64,000 nucleotides of DNA from Gammaproteobacteria bacterium (lineage in GTDB: Bacteria > Pseudomonadota > Gammaproteobacteria > Ga0077554 > Ga007554), in contig JAKFXX010000002.1 of the NCBI GenBank assembly GCA_021731145.1, positions 1-64,000 of the forward strand, written 5' to 3'. A model generated the notes under the pieces. It was not told the origin of the DNA, made no database searches, and saw only the letters and a program-made list of their open reading frames with translations. A program made the position numbers and the translations under genes. Shown piece after piece: positions 1-10,294 of the stretch (within the stretch, counting starts at the first letter, position 1; each line of letters opens with the position of its first letter).

Positions 1-335
1 GCAACCTGCCCGCCTCCCTCACCGAGGCGGCGTACACGCTCGGCAAATCCCGCTGGCAAACCTTCGTGCGGGTGCTGCTTCCGAACATCAAGCCGTCGCT
101 GCTGGCTGGCGTGGTGCTGAGCTTCGCCCACACCATCGGGGAGTTCGGTGTGGTGCTGATGATCGGGGGGAATATTCCGGGCCAGACCCGGGTCGCCTCG
201 CTCGCCATCTACGACGAGGTGGAGAGCCTCAACTATGCGGCCGCCAATTTCTACGCACTGGTGTTGTTTACCGTCAGTTTCGTGATCCTGCTGGTTGTTT
301 ACATGCTCAACAAACGCTCTTTAAGAACCCTCTGA
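1..335 (+). CDS. modB: ModB, molybdate ABC transporter permease (partial, C-terminal end)
   Basis: The reading frame is open from the left edge, so the gene starts outside the window. It encodes the cytoplasmic EAA loop of an ABC permease (EAAYTLGKSRWQTF, then LLPNIKPSLLAG) and the last two membrane segments, ending KRSLRTL. The EAA loop contacts the ATPase. The stop TGA is followed directly by the ATG of modC, so the two genes are co-translated. Beside a nif cluster the likely cargo is molybdate for FeMo-co, although sulfate-type permeases are similar. The substrate assignment rests on family resemblance and context. Confidence 0.85.
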   Translation, partial: NLPASLTEAAYTLGKSRWQTFVRVLLPNIKPSLLAGVVLSFAHTIGEFGVVLMIGGNIPGQTRVASLAIYDEVESLNYAAANFYALVLFTVSFVILLVVYMLNKRSLRTL

Positions 336-1211
<876 letters not shown>

Positions 1212-1218
1212 GCAGATC

Positions 1219-1309
1219 GTAGGGTGCGTCCTACCCGTGATCACCGTAAAGGTGACAATGAGGGCACAATGCACGCACCAATGATTGTGGTGCGTGAGAC
1301 GCACCCTAC
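1219..1309. repeat. GTAGGGTGCG palindromic intergenic repeat, copy 1
   Basis: A perfect 12-base inverted repeat (gtagggtgcgtc at 1219-1230, gacgcaccctac at 1298-1309) encloses about 65 bp. Elements with nearly the same ends lie between nifK and nifD (18597) and between nifD and nifH (20142). It looks like a dispersed REP-type palindrome and may form an mRNA 3' hairpin after modC. The rest of 1212-1511, between convergent genes, holds no gene I can support. Confidence 0.75.
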
Positions 1310-1511
1310 ATAATTTTCCTTTTGGGGCTGGGATGTACCTCAAGGGCAGGCATTGCCACACCCTTAAAGGGCGCAATGCCTCATTGTGCCCTTCGGGCAT
1401 TACGGTGATCACGGTGGCTTCGCACTCCCAAAAGGTTTCTAAAAAAATAGCTCCACAATCATTCGCTTACCAATCATTGATGAGGCTGATTTCGAATTTA
1501 TGAAATTACTG

Positions 1512-2387
1512 CTACTTTACAAATGCGGCATGCGTAGACAAGACCTCCGTGCAATACCGTGGCAATGTAAAGCCATTGGTCGGGCCGTCTATCGCCTCAA
1601 TTTTGATCACCGGTGAAAATGAATTGACCGAGCCGAACACTGTAGCGAATGAAGTATCGGCAGCGTCTCGCCCAGTACCTAGCCTGACCAGACCCATCGG
1701 TGGTGAAATGCCGCTGGGATCGAAGGTATACCAACGGTTAGTGAGAAAAACCTCAACATAGGCATGAAAATCGGTCGGCCCTGCTTTTGTGTCTACACCA
1801 TAATTGATTCCCGTGACGAAGCGCGCGGGGATATTCATCGCCCGGCACAACGCTATCATCAAATGGGCGAAGTCACGGCATACACCTGCCTGCTCGATAA
1901 TGGTATCGGTAGCCGACGTGTTGCTGTTCGAGCTTCCTGGCAAAAACGACGTGCGTCGGCGCACCCAATCCTGTATCGCCTGCACCCGTCGATAGCCGGG
2001 CTGGGCATGGCCGAATTCCCATATCACCAGTTTCCCAAGCCGGTCGGACTGGCAGTAGCGACTCGGATAAATATAGGGCAGCACCTCAGACGGCAGTTGC
2101 GAAATCGGTACTTCCGCGAGGTTTTCAGGCGAATCGAAATGATGGGAGATATCAACTGTCGCTTCGTAGCATACGGTCAACGGGCCAGGGGCGGCTTTCA
2201 ATCGCATGTAACGCGTGCCATAGGTCAGATCGGTATAGACCACAGGCGTTACCGGCTGGCTGAGATAAAGCTGCTCGATGACGACTACCTGATGGTGTGT
2301 TTGCGCGGCATGAATGTTAAATATGAAATCGCTCGCGGAATCAGCGATTTCATAGCTAAGTTTTATGTCAAATTTTAACCTGATCAT
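1512..2387 (-). CDS. Transglutaminase-like cysteine protease-fold protein
   Basis: A 291-residue protein with the bacterial transglutaminase-like fold. The N-terminal half is beta-rich (MIRLKFDIKLSYEI). The catalytic triad is visible: Cys in QAGVCRDFAHL, His in TDFHAYVEVF, Asp in WYTFDPSG. No signal peptide is obvious. It is the last gene of a minus-strand run with ATP-grasp, alpha-E, Anbu and a larger transglutaminase, which is the usual company of this family. The group is thought to act in peptide or peptide-tag formation and turnover, but the substrate is unknown. Confidence 0.85.
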   Translation of the reverse strand: MIRLKFDIKLSYEIADSASDFIFNIHAAQTHHQVVVIEQLYLSQPVTPVVYTDLTYGTRYMRLKAAPGPLTVCYEATVDISHHFDSPENLAEVPISQLPSEVLPYIYPSRYCQSDRLGKLVIWEFGHAQPGYRRVQAIQDWVRRRTSFLPGSSNSNTSATDTIIEQAGVCRDFAHLMIALCRAMNIPARFVTGINYGVDTKAGPTDFHAYVEVFLTNRWYTFDPSGISPPMGLVRLGTGRDAADTSFATVFGSVNSFSPVIKIEAIDGPTNGFTLPRYCTEVLSTHAAFVK

Positions 2388-2564
2388 GGTGGGCCTCGTT
2401 TTCGTTTATGTATTGGACAAAGCACCCCCCTTACCCTTTGTGACCCATCGAACGGCAGCGATAACCGTGATGCCAGAGAATAGACCGATTTTGGGAGAGA
2501 ATGGCCGGATTGTTCCACCTGTCACACGCCATAAGGCGAGTGAGCTCCCGCGCGGACACATGCA

Positions 2565-3785
2565 TCAAACCCCTTCCTGCACACCTTCCTCCAGCCCCGC
2601 CGCAAACGTCAGTTGCGCCACGTTGTCGCGCGCAAAGAACCCTTGAAAGTCGCCAAAACGCTGTACGTATTCGATGATCAATGAGGAAAAATCCGACGCT
2701 GATGAGAAGATTTGCTTGAGGCCCTCTTCGCGTGAGCCGACGGTGTCGAGCAGAAAGCCTTTGCCCTGGGCAGTGATGGCGTCCACGATAAAATCAATAT
2801 GTTCATTGTCGTTACGCTGACCGTCTCTTACCGCAAGTGCCATGTGGTGCAGGCGCGGACCATAGTTGCGCACGAAAGTTTCGGTGGGACTGGGCAGCTT
2901 GTCCAGGTGATTGACGCAGTAGGGGTGGTTGTTGGCGGTGAATACCTTGGCCGGGCTTGCGGATTCAGGCACGCCGCGCACGTTTTTGGTAACGTTGGTG
3001 GATGAGTTCTGATCCGTGATGTCGTAGCTACCCCAATAGTAGTAGCTCGACAGCGCCAGGTATTCGAGCAAGGCGGCTTCGCGGTTCTGGCTGTACACGC
3101 GGGTGGCAAGATGGTCGATGGGCAGAATCAGGTCTTTGATGCCGATCCGTTCCTGCATCTCCTTGCCGCGTTCGTAGGCTGCCTGCACGCTGCCGAGGAC
3201 GACACATTCACCGTGCTGATAGACACGAATACCATCTGCGGCGCGCTCCATATAGCCCACTATGTTCTGCGTGTAGGGTGAGGGCTTGGACAGGCTCACA
3301 TTGAGCGGCAAATCCAGTTCGGCAAGCTGGCCGATGGGAAAGAAGCGAAACTCGCGCTCCTGTTGCTGTGCTACGACTTCGTGGCGGTTTGAGGTAAGCA
3401 GGATTTCGCCCAGATAACGGCGGTGCGGACGCCGTGCGCCCACCGGGTACAAGTCATTCAGACTGCGGAAAATATCACTGTAGCCCGGATCTTTCACCTC
3501 GCGCAGCAGGATATCGGGCGAATTCATATCTATGCGCAGCACGTGCGTGAGATGTTTCAGGCTGTCCAGTGTGACGAGATAATGATACGGTGTCATCAGC
3601 GCCAGTTCCGCGATGTATTCAAGCGCATTGTCCGGCTCCACGGTCATCATCAGCGCCTCGATGCCGCCGATCATTTCGGTCAGGCCACTGCGGTCGCGCG
3701 CCTCCAATAAACGTGGCAGGTATTCTTCAAAGAACGTGGAGTTTTGTTTGTCGCCAAAGCGCGGGCGGTGGGTTGAGTTGAGCAT
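2565..3785 (-). CDS. HPPD-like vicinal-oxygen-chelate protein
   Basis: A 406-residue protein that I read as distantly related to 4-hydroxyphenylpyruvate dioxygenase. The C-terminal part has the VOC layout: a candidate first His in PIDHLATRVYS, a second in RLHHMALAVRD, and a Glu in SSLIIEYVQRFGDFQGFF, matching the two-His-one-Glu Fe(II) site order. The first ~200 residues are not recognised. It starts 14 bp after the end of the DUF2126 gene, so it is probably co-transcribed with the Anbu operon. Family is moderately sure; substrate and activity are unknown. Confidence 0.6.
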   Translation of the reverse strand: MLNSTHRPRFGDKQNSTFFEEYLPRLLEARDRSGLTEMIGGIEALMMTVEPDNALEYIAELALMTPYHYLVTLDSLKHLTHVLRIDMNSPDILLREVKDPGYSDIFRSLNDLYPVGARRPHRRYLGEILLTSNRHEVVAQQQEREFRFFPIGQLAELDLPLNVSLSKPSPYTQNIVGYMERAADGIRVYQHGECVVLGSVQAAYERGKEMQERIGIKDLILPIDHLATRVYSQNREAALLEYLALSSYYYWGSYDITDQNSSTNVTKNVRGVPESASPAKVFTANNHPYCVNHLDKLPSPTETFVRNYGPRLHHMALAVRDGQRNDNEHIDFIVDAITAQGKGFLLDTVGSREEGLKQIFSSASDFSSLIIEYVQRFGDFQGFFARDNVAQLTFAAGLEEGVQEGV

Positions 3786-3799
3786 ATCTTTTCCTGTAG

Positions 3800-6700
3800 C
3801 TACTTGGGTTGCCAGCGCAAATCCAGTGTCATGGGAAAGCGCGGATTAAGGGCTTCGGGTTCGACGACCATCGCCCCTGTACTGTGGCCGTGATCCCAGA
3901 AACGCGCACGGCGGCGCGCCTCTGCCTCATTGGCGTTGACGGGAAAAGTGTCATAGTTGCGCCCACCGGGGTGGCTGACGTGGTAGGTGCAACCGCCGAT
4001 GGCGCGGCCATTCCAGTTGTCCACCACATCGAATACCAACGGCGCATGGATGCCAATGGCGGGGTGCAATGCAGACGGCGGCGCCCACGCTTTGAAACGC
4101 ACCGCAGCCACGAATTCACCGGGCACGCCCGTCGGATGCAGCGGCAGCGGACGGCCATTGCACGCCACCTGGTGGCGACTGCCGGTCATGCCACTCACCT
4201 TGACCTGTATCCGCTCCACCGATGAATCCACATATCGCGCCATGCCGCCGGCGGCCATTTCTTCGCCCAGCACATGCCATGGTTCGATGGCCTGGCGCAG
4301 CTCCAGATGTATGCCCTGATAGGCCACGCTGCCATAGCGCGGGAAGCGGAACTCGATGAACGGCGCGAACCAGGCATCGTCGAAGGCATAGCCCGCCGCG
4401 CGTAGATCTCGGCTAATGTCGCGCATGTCCTGTTCGATGAAATGCGGCAGCATGAAGCGGTCGTGCAGCGCAGTATCCCAGTACACCAGCTTGCCTTGAT
4501 ACGGCGTCTTCCAGAATCGTGCTACCAGCGCCCGCAGCAACAACGATTGCACCAGACTCATGCGGTAATGCGGCGGCATCTCAAACGCGCGCAACTCCAC
4601 CAGTCCCAGCCGCCCGGTCGCGGAGTCCGGGGCGTACAGCTTGTCGATGCAGAACTCGGCGCGATGCGTGTTGCCGGTCAGGTCTATCAACAAATTACGT
4701 AATAGCCTGTCCACCAGCCAGGGCTGATCGCTTTCTGTGCCGGGGGTGAGCTTGGCATCCATTTGCTGGAAGGCAATTTCCAGTTCGTAGAGGTTGTCAT
4801 CGCGCGCTTCGTCGACGCGCGGCGCCTGGCTGGTGGGGCCGATGAACTGCCCGGAAAACAGGTAGGACATGGCCGGATGTTGCTGCCAGTAGGTAATCAG
4901 GCTTTTCAGCAGATCCGGCCGACGCAGGAACGGGCTATCCGCTGCGGTCGCGCCCCCCAGCGTGACGTGGTTGCCGCCGCCGGTGCCGGTGTGGCGGCCA
5001 TCGAGCATGAATTTTTCGCTACCCAGCCGGGTCTGGCGTGCGTCCTCATACAGTGTGCGGGTACGTTCCACCAATGTCGGCCAGTCGGCAGCAGGGTGAA
5101 TGTTGACCTCGATGACACCGGGATCGGGCGTGACCGACAGCGACAACAGACGCGGGTCACGCGGCGGCGCGTAGCCTTCCAGGCGGATCGGCTGAGTCAG
5201 CACCGCAGCGCAGTGTTCCAGCGCGGCGACCAGGGCTAGCCAGGCTTCCAGCGTGGTGGTGGGCGGCATGAAAACGTGCAATATGCCGTCGCGCACTTGC
5301 AGCGCCAGCGCGGTGTGGATGACTTCGCGCGCACTCGGGGTTTCGTCGATGGCATCGGCGGTAGCGGGCTTGATTTCGGGTGGATATTCCGGCAGCGATG
5401 CACGCTCGGCAAACGGATCGGGAGGCAGTTCTAGTTCAAAATCCTCCGGCGCCAGCCACGGCAAGCTGTCTAACGGTAACCGGTAACCCAGTGCGGAATC
5501 GCCCGCCACCAGATACAACCGATCCTGACGCAGCGGCCAGCGGCTGGAACGCCATTGCGGTGCGGCTGCGCTACCGGCTTTGAGCGGCAACACATAGCCG
5601 ACCACCTCAGCCAGTCCGGCGCGTAACTGTTTGGCGAGGCGGTTGCGCGCATCGGACTGGGTGAGATCAGTCGCGTGCGGGTCGAGGTTGGCGGGCAGGC
5701 GGCTTTCCCCATCCAGCGCCTGCCACGGGTCTTCATACGCCGGGATGAGATAACCGGGGTTGAGTCCAAGCTGTTGGGCGAGCTGGGTGGCGAAGCGTTT
5801 GAGCAGATCGGGGCTAATGGTTTTGCTGGCTTCGGCGAGCAGTGCCGGGTTGCGCCATAGCGGACTACCATCAGCACGCCAGTAGACCGTCAATGCCCAG
5901 CGTGGCAGCGGCTCGCCCGGATACCATTTGCCCTGACCGAAATGCAGCACGCCGCCACGCGTAAAACTTGCTTGCAGACGTCGTATCAGCGCATTCGCCA
6001 AGGTCAACTTTTCTTCGCCCAGCGCGGCGATGTTCCACTCCGCGCCGTCCATGTTGTCGATGGAGACAAAGGTCGGCTCGCCACCCTGGGTGAGGCGCAC
6101 ATCGCCGTGTTTCAATTCACTGTCAATCTGCAGGCCGAGCGTATGCGCCGCTTGCCACTGTGCATCGGTGTAAGGTTTTGTCACGCGCGGGTCTTCGTGA
6201 ATTCGGGTGACTGTCATGGTCACGTCGAGCCGCGATTCGCAGATGCCGGTGAGACCATTAATGGGCGCGGCGGAAGCGGGCTGCGCGGTGGCGGCCAGCG
6301 GGATATGACCTTCACCCGCGAGCAAGCCCGAGGTAGCGTCCAACCCGACCCAGCCGGCGCCGGGGATATAGGCTTCGCACCAGGCGTGCAGGTCGGTGAA
6401 ATCGGCGTTCGGCCCGGCGAGGCCGTCGAGTGGTTTTTCATCGGCGGCGAGCTGGATCAGATAACCCGATACAAAGCGTGCGGCAATGCCGAGGTGGCGC
6501 AATACCTGTGCCAGCAGCCAGGCGCTGTCGCGACAGGAACCAGAACCTTTGGTTAGCGTTTCCTCACAGCTTTGTACCCCCGGCTCCATGCGGATGAGAT
6601 AGGACACACTGCGTTGTATGCGTTGATTTACATGCACCAAAAAATTGGTGATGCCGATCTCGGCAGGTAAAGTCCGATGGAAATCGACGAGCCATTTATT

Positions 6701-7081
6701 GAGTGCGGTTCCCGCAGTATCCGCCTGCAGAAACGGCGCGAGTTCAGACTGAAGTTCTGCCGGATACTGAAATGGGTAATGCTCTGCCCACGGCTCGACA
6801 AAAAAATCGAACGGATTGATGACAGTCATGTCCGCCACCAGGTCCACCGTCACTTCAAGTTCGCGTGTCGGCTCGGGGAAGGTGAGGCGGGCCACGAAAT
6901 TGCCGTAGGCGTCTTGTTGCCAGTGAATAAAGTGTTTGGCTGGCTGCACCTTCAGCGAATAAGCCGAAATGGGAGTACGGTTATGGGCCGCAGGCTTGAG
7001 GCGTATTTCATGAGGGAATACCATCACCGGACGATCGAAGCGATAACGGCTGTGATGATGCAGGGCAACGCGTATGGTCAT
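3800..7081 (-). CDS. Large transglutaminase / DUF2126 protein
   Basis: About 1093 residues. The N-terminal third is a transglutaminase-like domain with Cys in GSGSCRDSAWLLAQ, His in DLHAWCEAYIP and Asp in GLDATSG; the rest matches the long DUF2126 region seen in these proteins. The start chosen is the ATG at 7081 (MTIRVALHHHSRY), because it follows the Anbu stop by one base (TGATATG) and family members begin like this. An in-frame start 93 bp upstream lies inside Anbu and is less likely. It belongs to the Anbu / ATP-grasp / alpha-E operon. Its substrate is unknown. Confidence 0.85.
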   Translation of the reverse strand: MTIRVALHHHSRYRFDRPVMVFPHEIRLKPAAHNRTPISAYSLKVQPAKHFIHWQQDAYGNFVARLTFPEPTRELEVTVDLVADMTVINPFDFFVEPWAEHYPFQYPAELQSELAPFLQADTAGTALNKWLVDFHRTLPAEIGITNFLVHVNQRIQRSVSYLIRMEPGVQSCEETLTKGSGSCRDSAWLLAQVLRHLGIAARFVSGYLIQLAADEKPLDGLAGPNADFTDLHAWCEAYIPGAGWVGLDATSGLLAGEGHIPLAATAQPASAAPINGLTGICESRLDVTMTVTRIHEDPRVTKPYTDAQWQAAHTLGLQIDSELKHGDVRLTQGGEPTFVSIDNMDGAEWNIAALGEEKLTLANALIRRLQASFTRGGVLHFGQGKWYPGEPLPRWALTVYWRADGSPLWRNPALLAEASKTISPDLLKRFATQLAQQLGLNPGYLIPAYEDPWQALDGESRLPANLDPHATDLTQSDARNRLAKQLRAGLAEVVGYVLPLKAGSAAAPQWRSSRWPLRQDRLYLVAGDSALGYRLPLDSLPWLAPEDFELELPPDPFAERASLPEYPPEIKPATADAIDETPSAREVIHTALALQVRDGILHVFMPPTTTLEAWLALVAALEHCAAVLTQPIRLEGYAPPRDPRLLSLSVTPDPGVIEVNIHPAADWPTLVERTRTLYEDARQTRLGSEKFMLDGRHTGTGGGNHVTLGGATAADSPFLRRPDLLKSLITYWQQHPAMSYLFSGQFIGPTSQAPRVDEARDDNLYELEIAFQQMDAKLTPGTESDQPWLVDRLLRNLLIDLTGNTHRAEFCIDKLYAPDSATGRLGLVELRAFEMPPHYRMSLVQSLLLRALVARFWKTPYQGKLVYWDTALHDRFMLPHFIEQDMRDISRDLRAAGYAFDDAWFAPFIEFRFPRYGSVAYQGIHLELRQAIEPWHVLGEEMAAGGMARYVDSSVERIQVKVSGMTGSRHQVACNGRPLPLHPTGVPGEFVAAVRFKAWAPPSALHPAIGIHAPLVFDVVDNWNGRAIGGCTYHVSHPGGRNYDTFPVNANEAEARRRARFWDHGHSTGAMVVEPEALNPRFPMTLDLRWQPK

Positions 7082-7082
7082 A

Positions 7083-7850
7083 TCAGGGAGTGGTCGATGG
7101 CAGGCATGGGTGGTCTGCCGGGGTTTCCCAACAGGGGTCTGGTAGCGAGGCGAATACACCGCGCAGGCCTTCACTCCAGAGCTGGCTTATCTGGGAGAAA
7201 TAGTGGTCACCGTCGGTGATGTGGTGTACGCGATTCAGATTAAAGCTGTCACGTGCATAACACGCCAGGTCAATCGGCAGCCCCACCGCGATATTGCTGC
7301 GCATGGTCGAGTCAAACGATACCAGTACACACTTTATGGCGTCCATGAGAGGCGTTTCAGCATGAATAACGCGGTCAATGATGGGTTTTCCGTATTTGGT
7401 TTCACCGATCTGAAAATAGGGGGTTTCTTCAGTGGCCTCGATAAAATTGCCCTCGTCGTACATCAGAAACAAGCGCGGCGGCTCCTCTCTTATTTGCCCA
7501 CCGATGATAAAATTAGCATTTACCGTGACATTTCCCTTGCGCAAAAATGGCCCATCGCGTTCACGTACTTCGCGCAGGCAGTCTCCCAGCAACATGGCTA
7601 CGTCAAACATGGATTCGACATTCCACAGACTGCGTAATTCATTGTACCGTCCCCGCTGCTCGAGCAAATTGATCGCGCTCTGGGTAATGGATAAATTGCC
7701 CGAACTCAGGATAACGATAACGCGCTCACCGTTTTTGACGAAACTGCGCATTTTTTTGAAACAGGCGATTTGATCCACCCCCGCGTTGGTGCGGGAATCA
7801 GAGGCAAATACCAGACCGGCGTTAAGTTTGAGCGCGACGCAATAAGTCAT
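7083..7850 (-). CDS. Anbu, ancestral beta-subunit proteasome-like peptidase
   Basis: A 255-residue Ntn-hydrolase related to HslV and proteasome beta subunits. It begins MTYCVALKLNAGLVFASDSR: after Met removal Thr becomes the N-terminal nucleophile, with Asp18 and Lys32/33 in the places of Asp17 and Lys33 of the proteasome. Anbu proteins are known to form open helical particles and to travel with alpha-E, circularly permuted ATP-grasp and transglutaminase genes, exactly as here. It lacks an HslU-like ATPase partner in the window. Its natural substrate is not known. Confidence 0.88.
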   Translation of the reverse strand: MTYCVALKLNAGLVFASDSRTNAGVDQIACFKKMRSFVKNGERVIVILSSGNLSITQSAINLLEQRGRYNELRSLWNVESMFDVAMLLGDCLREVRERDGPFLRKGNVTVNANFIIGGQIREEPPRLFLMYDEGNFIEATEETPYFQIGETKYGKPIIDRVIHAETPLMDAIKCVLVSFDSTMRSNIAVGLPIDLACYARDSFNLNRVHHITDGDHYFSQISQLWSEGLRGVFASLPDPCWETPADHPCLPSTTP

Positions 7851-7879
7851 AAGAGATCCACAGTATTATTTAACATCCA

Positions 7880-8869
7880 TTATTGTACCTGTGCCATCTG
7901 GCGCATGGGTAACGGCGCGACAAATTCATCACGGCGTGCCAGATAAGCGCTGCGAATTTCCTTGCTCAGACTGGCAGTCCGGCCGAGAAAATCCGTTAAA
8001 TATTCATGCAGCCCATTGGCGAAAATATTTTCAATGAGGCTGAAATGCAGTGCTGCATGCATTTCACCCGCGCAACGACGCGCCTCGTGTCCGGTCGAAC
8101 CATTGATGATCTCCAGCGTGGAATCCACCTCGTTCAGGCAGGCGTGCAGCGAACGCGGCATGTCGGCACGCAGCACCAACAGCTCGGCCACGCGCTGCGG
8201 CGAGATCACGTCGCGGTAGATCTTGCGATAGGCCTCGAATGCGCTTACCGAGCGCAGCAACGCGCCCCACTGATAATAATCCGCCGCGCCGCCGACATCT
8301 TTTACACTCGGCAGCAGGATATGGTACTTAACATCGAGAATACGCGCGGTGTTGTCAGCGCGCTCCAAAAATGTGCCGAGGCGGATAAAATTGAGTGCGT
8401 CGCCCTTGAGAATGGTGCCGTGTGTCACCCCGCGAAACAGGTGTGAGCGTTCTTTCACCCATTCAAAAAAAGGTATCAGACGATTGCCATTGAGGGTAGG
8501 TGACATGCGGTTGAGTTCCAGCCAGGTGGCATTAATACTCTCCCACATTTCGCTGGTGATGGCACCACGCACTGCACGCGCATTTTCTCGTGCCAGCATC
8601 AGGCTGGTATAGATGCTGGCCGGGTTGTCCGGATCCAGTGCAATAAAGCGCGTTACGGCAGCAGATTCTGCTGGTCCGTATTTGGCAGTGTAGTCGGCAG
8701 CACAGCCAGAAATGTTGAGCGGCGCATACCACAAGTGGGCTTCTGCGCCTGCCGAATCATCCGGCAGCAGCGATGTGCTGTGCGTGACATCCAGTACGCG
8801 CGCGGTATTTTCGGCGCGCTCGATGTAGCGCGCCATCCAGAACAGGTGATCTGCGGTACGTGACAACAT
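7880..8869 (-). CDS. Alpha-E domain protein (DUF403)
   Basis: A 329-residue, largely alpha-helical protein beginning MLSRTADHLFWMARYIERAENTARVLDV, the hallmark start of the alpha-E family, with the related FLERADNTARILDV near residue 180. Alpha-E proteins have no established enzymatic role and nearly always pair with circularly permuted ATP-grasp enzymes. The start is 3 bp after the ATP-grasp stop, so the two are tightly coupled. The likely role is partner of that ligase in a peptide-forming or tagging system; this is inferred from gene neighbourhoods. Confidence 0.88.
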   Translation of the reverse strand: MLSRTADHLFWMARYIERAENTARVLDVTHSTSLLPDDSAGAEAHLWYAPLNISGCAADYTAKYGPAESAAVTRFIALDPDNPASIYTSLMLARENARAVRGAITSEMWESINATWLELNRMSPTLNGNRLIPFFEWVKERSHLFRGVTHGTILKGDALNFIRLGTFLERADNTARILDVKYHILLPSVKDVGGAADYYQWGALLRSVSAFEAYRKIYRDVISPQRVAELLVLRADMPRSLHACLNEVDSTLEIINGSTGHEARRCAGEMHAALHFSLIENIFANGLHEYLTDFLGRTASLSKEIRSAYLARRDEFVAPLPMRQMAQVQ

Positions 8870-8872
8870 TAT

Positions 8873-10294
8873 TTAATCCTCCAATACCCAGGTGTCTTTG
8901 GTTCCGCCACCCTGGGATGAGTTGACCACCAGCGAGCCCTCCGTCAACGCCACGCGGGTGAGTCCCCCCGGTACCAGGCGGATTTCCTTGCCGGACAAGA
9001 CGAAGGGGCGCAAGTCCACATGGCGTGGCGCGATACCGGCCTCCACCAAGGTGGGACAGGTGGACAGCGCCAGGGTAGGCTGCGCGATAAAGCTGGCAGG
9101 CGCGGCCAGAATCCGTTCTCGATACGCTGCTATCTCAGCAGGTGTGCTAGCCGGCCCCACCAGCATGCCATAGCCACCCGAGCCTTGTACTTCCTTCACC
9201 ACCAGCTCAGGCAGGTGGGCTAGCGCGTATTTGAGATCTTCCGCCTCACTCAAGCGCCAGGTGGGCACGTTGGATAAAATCGGTTTTTCACCCAGATAAA
9301 ATTCAATCATGGCGGGCACATACAGATAGGTAGATTTATCGTCTGCCACGCCCGTGCCGATGCCGTTAGCCAAAGCCACACCCCCACGGCGGTAAGCATT
9401 CATCAGGCCGGGGACGCCCAGCGTCGAATCCGCACGGAACGCCAGCGGATCGAGAAAATCGTCATCCACACGCCGATAAATGACGTGAACCTGCTGCGGG
9501 CCTTCCGTGGTGTGCATGTAGACCTTGTCGGCGTGGACAAACAAATCCTGGCCTTCGACCAGCTCCACACCCATCTGGCTGGCGAGGAAGGCGTGTTCGA
9601 AATAGGCACTATTACAGGCGCCTGGCGTCATCACCACAATCACCGGTTTATCCACATTGAGCGGCGCTGCTTCGCGCAAGGTATCAAGCAGTATCTGCGC
9701 GTAATGGCCTATCGGCGCCACAGCATGGCTGGCAAACAGGTCGGGGAACAGCCGCATCATGGTATTGCGGTTTTCCAGCATGTACGACACGCCAGAGGGT
9801 GTGCGCAGGTTGTCTTCCAGCACGTAGAAGTCGTTTTCTGCCACACGCACCAGATCAATCCCGGCAATGTGGGCATACACTTGATTGGGCAAATCGATAC
9901 CGTGCATTTCTGGCCGGTACATGTTGTTTCCCAGCACCTGATGGGCAGGAATCAAACCCGCTTTGATAATCTCCTGGTCGTGGTAGATATCGTGTAAAAA
10001 AGCGTTAAGCGCCCGCACCCGTTGTCTCAGGCCGCGCTCCAGAAACGCCCATTCGTCGGCACCAAATATGCGCGGAATAACATCGAATGGGATCAGGCGT
10101 TCTGCGCCCGCGCCTTCCCCATAAACGGCAAAGGTAATTCCCAGGCGGCGAAACAACATCTCAGCTTCACGCTGCTTCTGGGAAAGCGCCTCCAGGGGCA
10201 AGGAAAATAGCTGTGCGGCCACATCCTGATATTGATCGCGTACTAACCCTTCCGGGCCGTGCATTTCGTCGAATATGAATGTGGATTCATGCAT
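8873..10294 (-). CDS. Circularly permuted ATP-grasp type 2 protein
   Basis: A 473-residue protein beginning MHESTFIFDEMHGPEG with the family segments DVIPRIFGADEWAFLERGL, EDNLRTPSGVSYMLENR, VVMTPGACNSAYFEH and KEVQGSGGYGMLVGP. The ATP-grasp fold joins a carboxylate to an amine using ATP. This permuted class lies next to alpha-E and transglutaminase genes and is suggested to make a peptide or amide. It is the first gene of the minus-strand operon, with 633 bp upstream to nifQ. No reaction has been proven for close relatives that I can name. Confidence 0.88.
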   Translation of the reverse strand: MHESTFIFDEMHGPEGLVRDQYQDVAAQLFSLPLEALSQKQREAEMLFRRLGITFAVYGEGAGAERLIPFDVIPRIFGADEWAFLERGLRQRVRALNAFLHDIYHDQEIIKAGLIPAHQVLGNNMYRPEMHGIDLPNQVYAHIAGIDLVRVAENDFYVLEDNLRTPSGVSYMLENRNTMMRLFPDLFASHAVAPIGHYAQILLDTLREAAPLNVDKPVIVVMTPGACNSAYFEHAFLASQMGVELVEGQDLFVHADKVYMHTTEGPQQVHVIYRRVDDDFLDPLAFRADSTLGVPGLMNAYRRGGVALANGIGTGVADDKSTYLYVPAMIEFYLGEKPILSNVPTWRLSEAEDLKYALAHLPELVVKEVQGSGGYGMLVGPASTPAEIAAYRERILAAPASFIAQPTLALSTCPTLVEAGIAPRHVDLRPFVLSGKEIRLVPGGLTRVALTEGSLVVNSSQGGGTKDTWVLED

